A stretch of 14,742 nucleotides of DNA from Acidimicrobiales bacterium (GTDB lineage Bacteria > Actinomycetota > Acidimicrobiia > Acidimicrobiales > JABEUL01). The translations under genes and the position numbers were made by a program. Every line of letters begins with the position of its first letter. The first letter of the stretch is position 1. Positions 14,265 through 14,742 of the stretch are shown piece by piece. The stretch covers positions 1-14,742 of the forward strand of contig JABEUL010000323.1 of the NCBI GenBank assembly GCA_013044465.1. Reading direction: 5' to 3'. The notes under the pieces were generated by a model. The model was not told where the DNA came from and did no database searches. It was given only the letters and a program-made list of their open reading frames with translations.

Positions 14265-14285
14265 TTATCGCGCAATTATCGCGCA
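14265..14285 (+). repeat. Tandem 10-bp direct repeat between tRNA and integrase
   Basis: TTATCGCGCA occurs at 14265-14274 and again at 14276-14285, a period of 11 bp, one helical turn. It sits in the 106-bp gap between the tRNA and the integrase stop. That position suits arm-type integrase or excisionase binding sites, although this is inference from location and spacing. Confidence 0.5.
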
Positions 14286-14312
14286 CCTGTATTTTTTTCA
14301 TGAACTGAGCCG

Positions 14313-14741
14313 TCATTTACTCTCAACTTCTGACGATTCGGCTAGAGCCGATAGTGCTTGAGCAATTACTCTGTCACGATCAGAACTTGCATGCTGGTAC
14401 CTAATGGCCGCAGCTGAACTTGAGTGACCCATTCGAGCCATTAGTTCTTTAGTTGAAGCCCCAGTGTTGCCAGCATGACGAAGGTCATGTAAATGGAATT
14501 GCGTAAGACCTGTTTTCTCTTTTGCTCTAACCCATGTATTTTGGAGAACATGAGGCCTTAGGGGCCCACCCTTCACTCCTGTAAATAGCAAAGCAGTTGG
14601 TTCAGCTAAAACATACCTGTCAAGGTGAGAAGTAATCTCAGGTAAGAGGTGAGGAGGAATAGCAACGGTTCTCCTTCCAGCTTCAGTTTTAGGAGCACCA
14701 ATTACTCTTTTGCCATTAGTTAGCTCAACTACAGCACGATC
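14313..14741 (-). CDS. Tyrosine recombinase / integrase, C-terminal catalytic part (5' end outside window)
   Basis: The frame is open from the right edge to a TGA at 14313-14315, giving 143 residues. Catalytic elements visible in order are: PKTEAGRRTVAIPPHLLPEI, with the beta-hairpin Lys of PKT; FHLHDLRHAGNT, the HxxR box; LMARMGHSSSAAAIRYQHAS, with the GH box His and the nucleophilic Tyr of RYQHA. The first catalytic Arg and the N-terminal arm- and core-binding domains lie beyond the edge. The C-terminus looks complete (SALAESSEVESK). Reading toward the tRNA-Gly, 106 bp away, is the usual orientation for an integrase at the end of an integrative element or prophage. The sequence resembles actinobacterial phage-type integrases more than XerC/D, because it sits beside a tRNA and has the AGNTGAS pattern. 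The identity of the element cannot be seen from this window. Confidence 0.88.
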   Translation of the reverse strand, partial: DRAVVELTNGKRVIGAPKTEAGRRTVAIPPHLLPEITSHLDRYVLAEPTALLFTGVKGGPLRPHVLQNTWVRAKEKTGLTQFHLHDLRHAGNTGASTKELMARMGHSSSAAAIRYQHASSDRDRVIAQALSALAESSEVESK

Positions 14742-14742
14742 C

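Noticed and set aside
1..14742. CRISPR array or insertion sequence
   Set aside because: No regularly spaced identical repeats and no transposase-like frame or terminal inverted repeats were seen; the only mobile-element gene is the integrase at the right edge.

Overview
The window looks like a stretch of a low-GC actinomycete chromosome (Actinomycetota; Acidimicrobiia-like is my best guess, with low confidence). The clues are protein families. There is a GH25-like secreted protein ending in DGDYSC. There is a giant secreted protein with one CX5C pair per repeat, Asp-boxes, and three C-terminal surface modules carrying a DTR motif. There is also a compact actinobacterial-type CcdA. No ribosomal RNA or taxonomic marker is present, so the lineage is inferred.

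Layout, left to right. (1) 2-310: the 3' end of a secreted lipase-like alpha/beta hydrolase. (2) 496-3540: a cluster of three paralogous single-pass membrane proteins. Each has a basic or charged cytoplasmic N-terminus, one membrane helix, and an ectodomain that resembles a minor type IV pilin with four conserved cysteines. Copy 1 carries a single in-frame TAA and is probably a pseudogene. Copy 2 is intact. Copy 3 overlaps the end of an ECF-type sigma factor gene, the arrangement typical of a sigma/anti-sigma pair. (3) 3729-4733: a PLP enzyme of the D-threonine aldolase / D-serine dehydratase-like family. (4) 4734-5154: an AT-rich intergenic stretch with two strong inverted repeats. (5) 5155-8446: a secreted multidomain protein (four repeats of about 100 residues, an IPT/TIG domain, a GH25-like domain), then ccdA overlapping its end by 20 bp. 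(6) 8480-8752, minus strand: a small membrane SHOCT protein convergent with ccdA. (7) 9038-13837, minus strand: a 1599-residue secreted protein occupying about a third of the window. (8) 14133-14206: tRNA-Gly(UCC), followed by the 3' part of a tyrosine recombinase on the minus strand. This is the edge of an element integrated at the tRNA that continues past the right end.

How the parts fit. Nearly everything left of the tRNA concerns the outside of the cell. There is a family of pilin-like ectodomain proteins with a sigma factor, two large secreted repeat proteins, a lipase, and a thiol-disulfide membrane transporter. Several of the exported proteins are built on paired cysteines, so CcdA between them makes sense, although no thioredoxin-like partner is visible.

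The most interesting candidate is the sigma factor plus pilin-like transmembrane protein. It can be read as a cell-surface signalling module in which the pilin-like ectodomain is the sensor and the cytoplasmic tail holds the sigma factor. It would have expanded locally, with two copies that have no intact sigma gene and one of those damaged.
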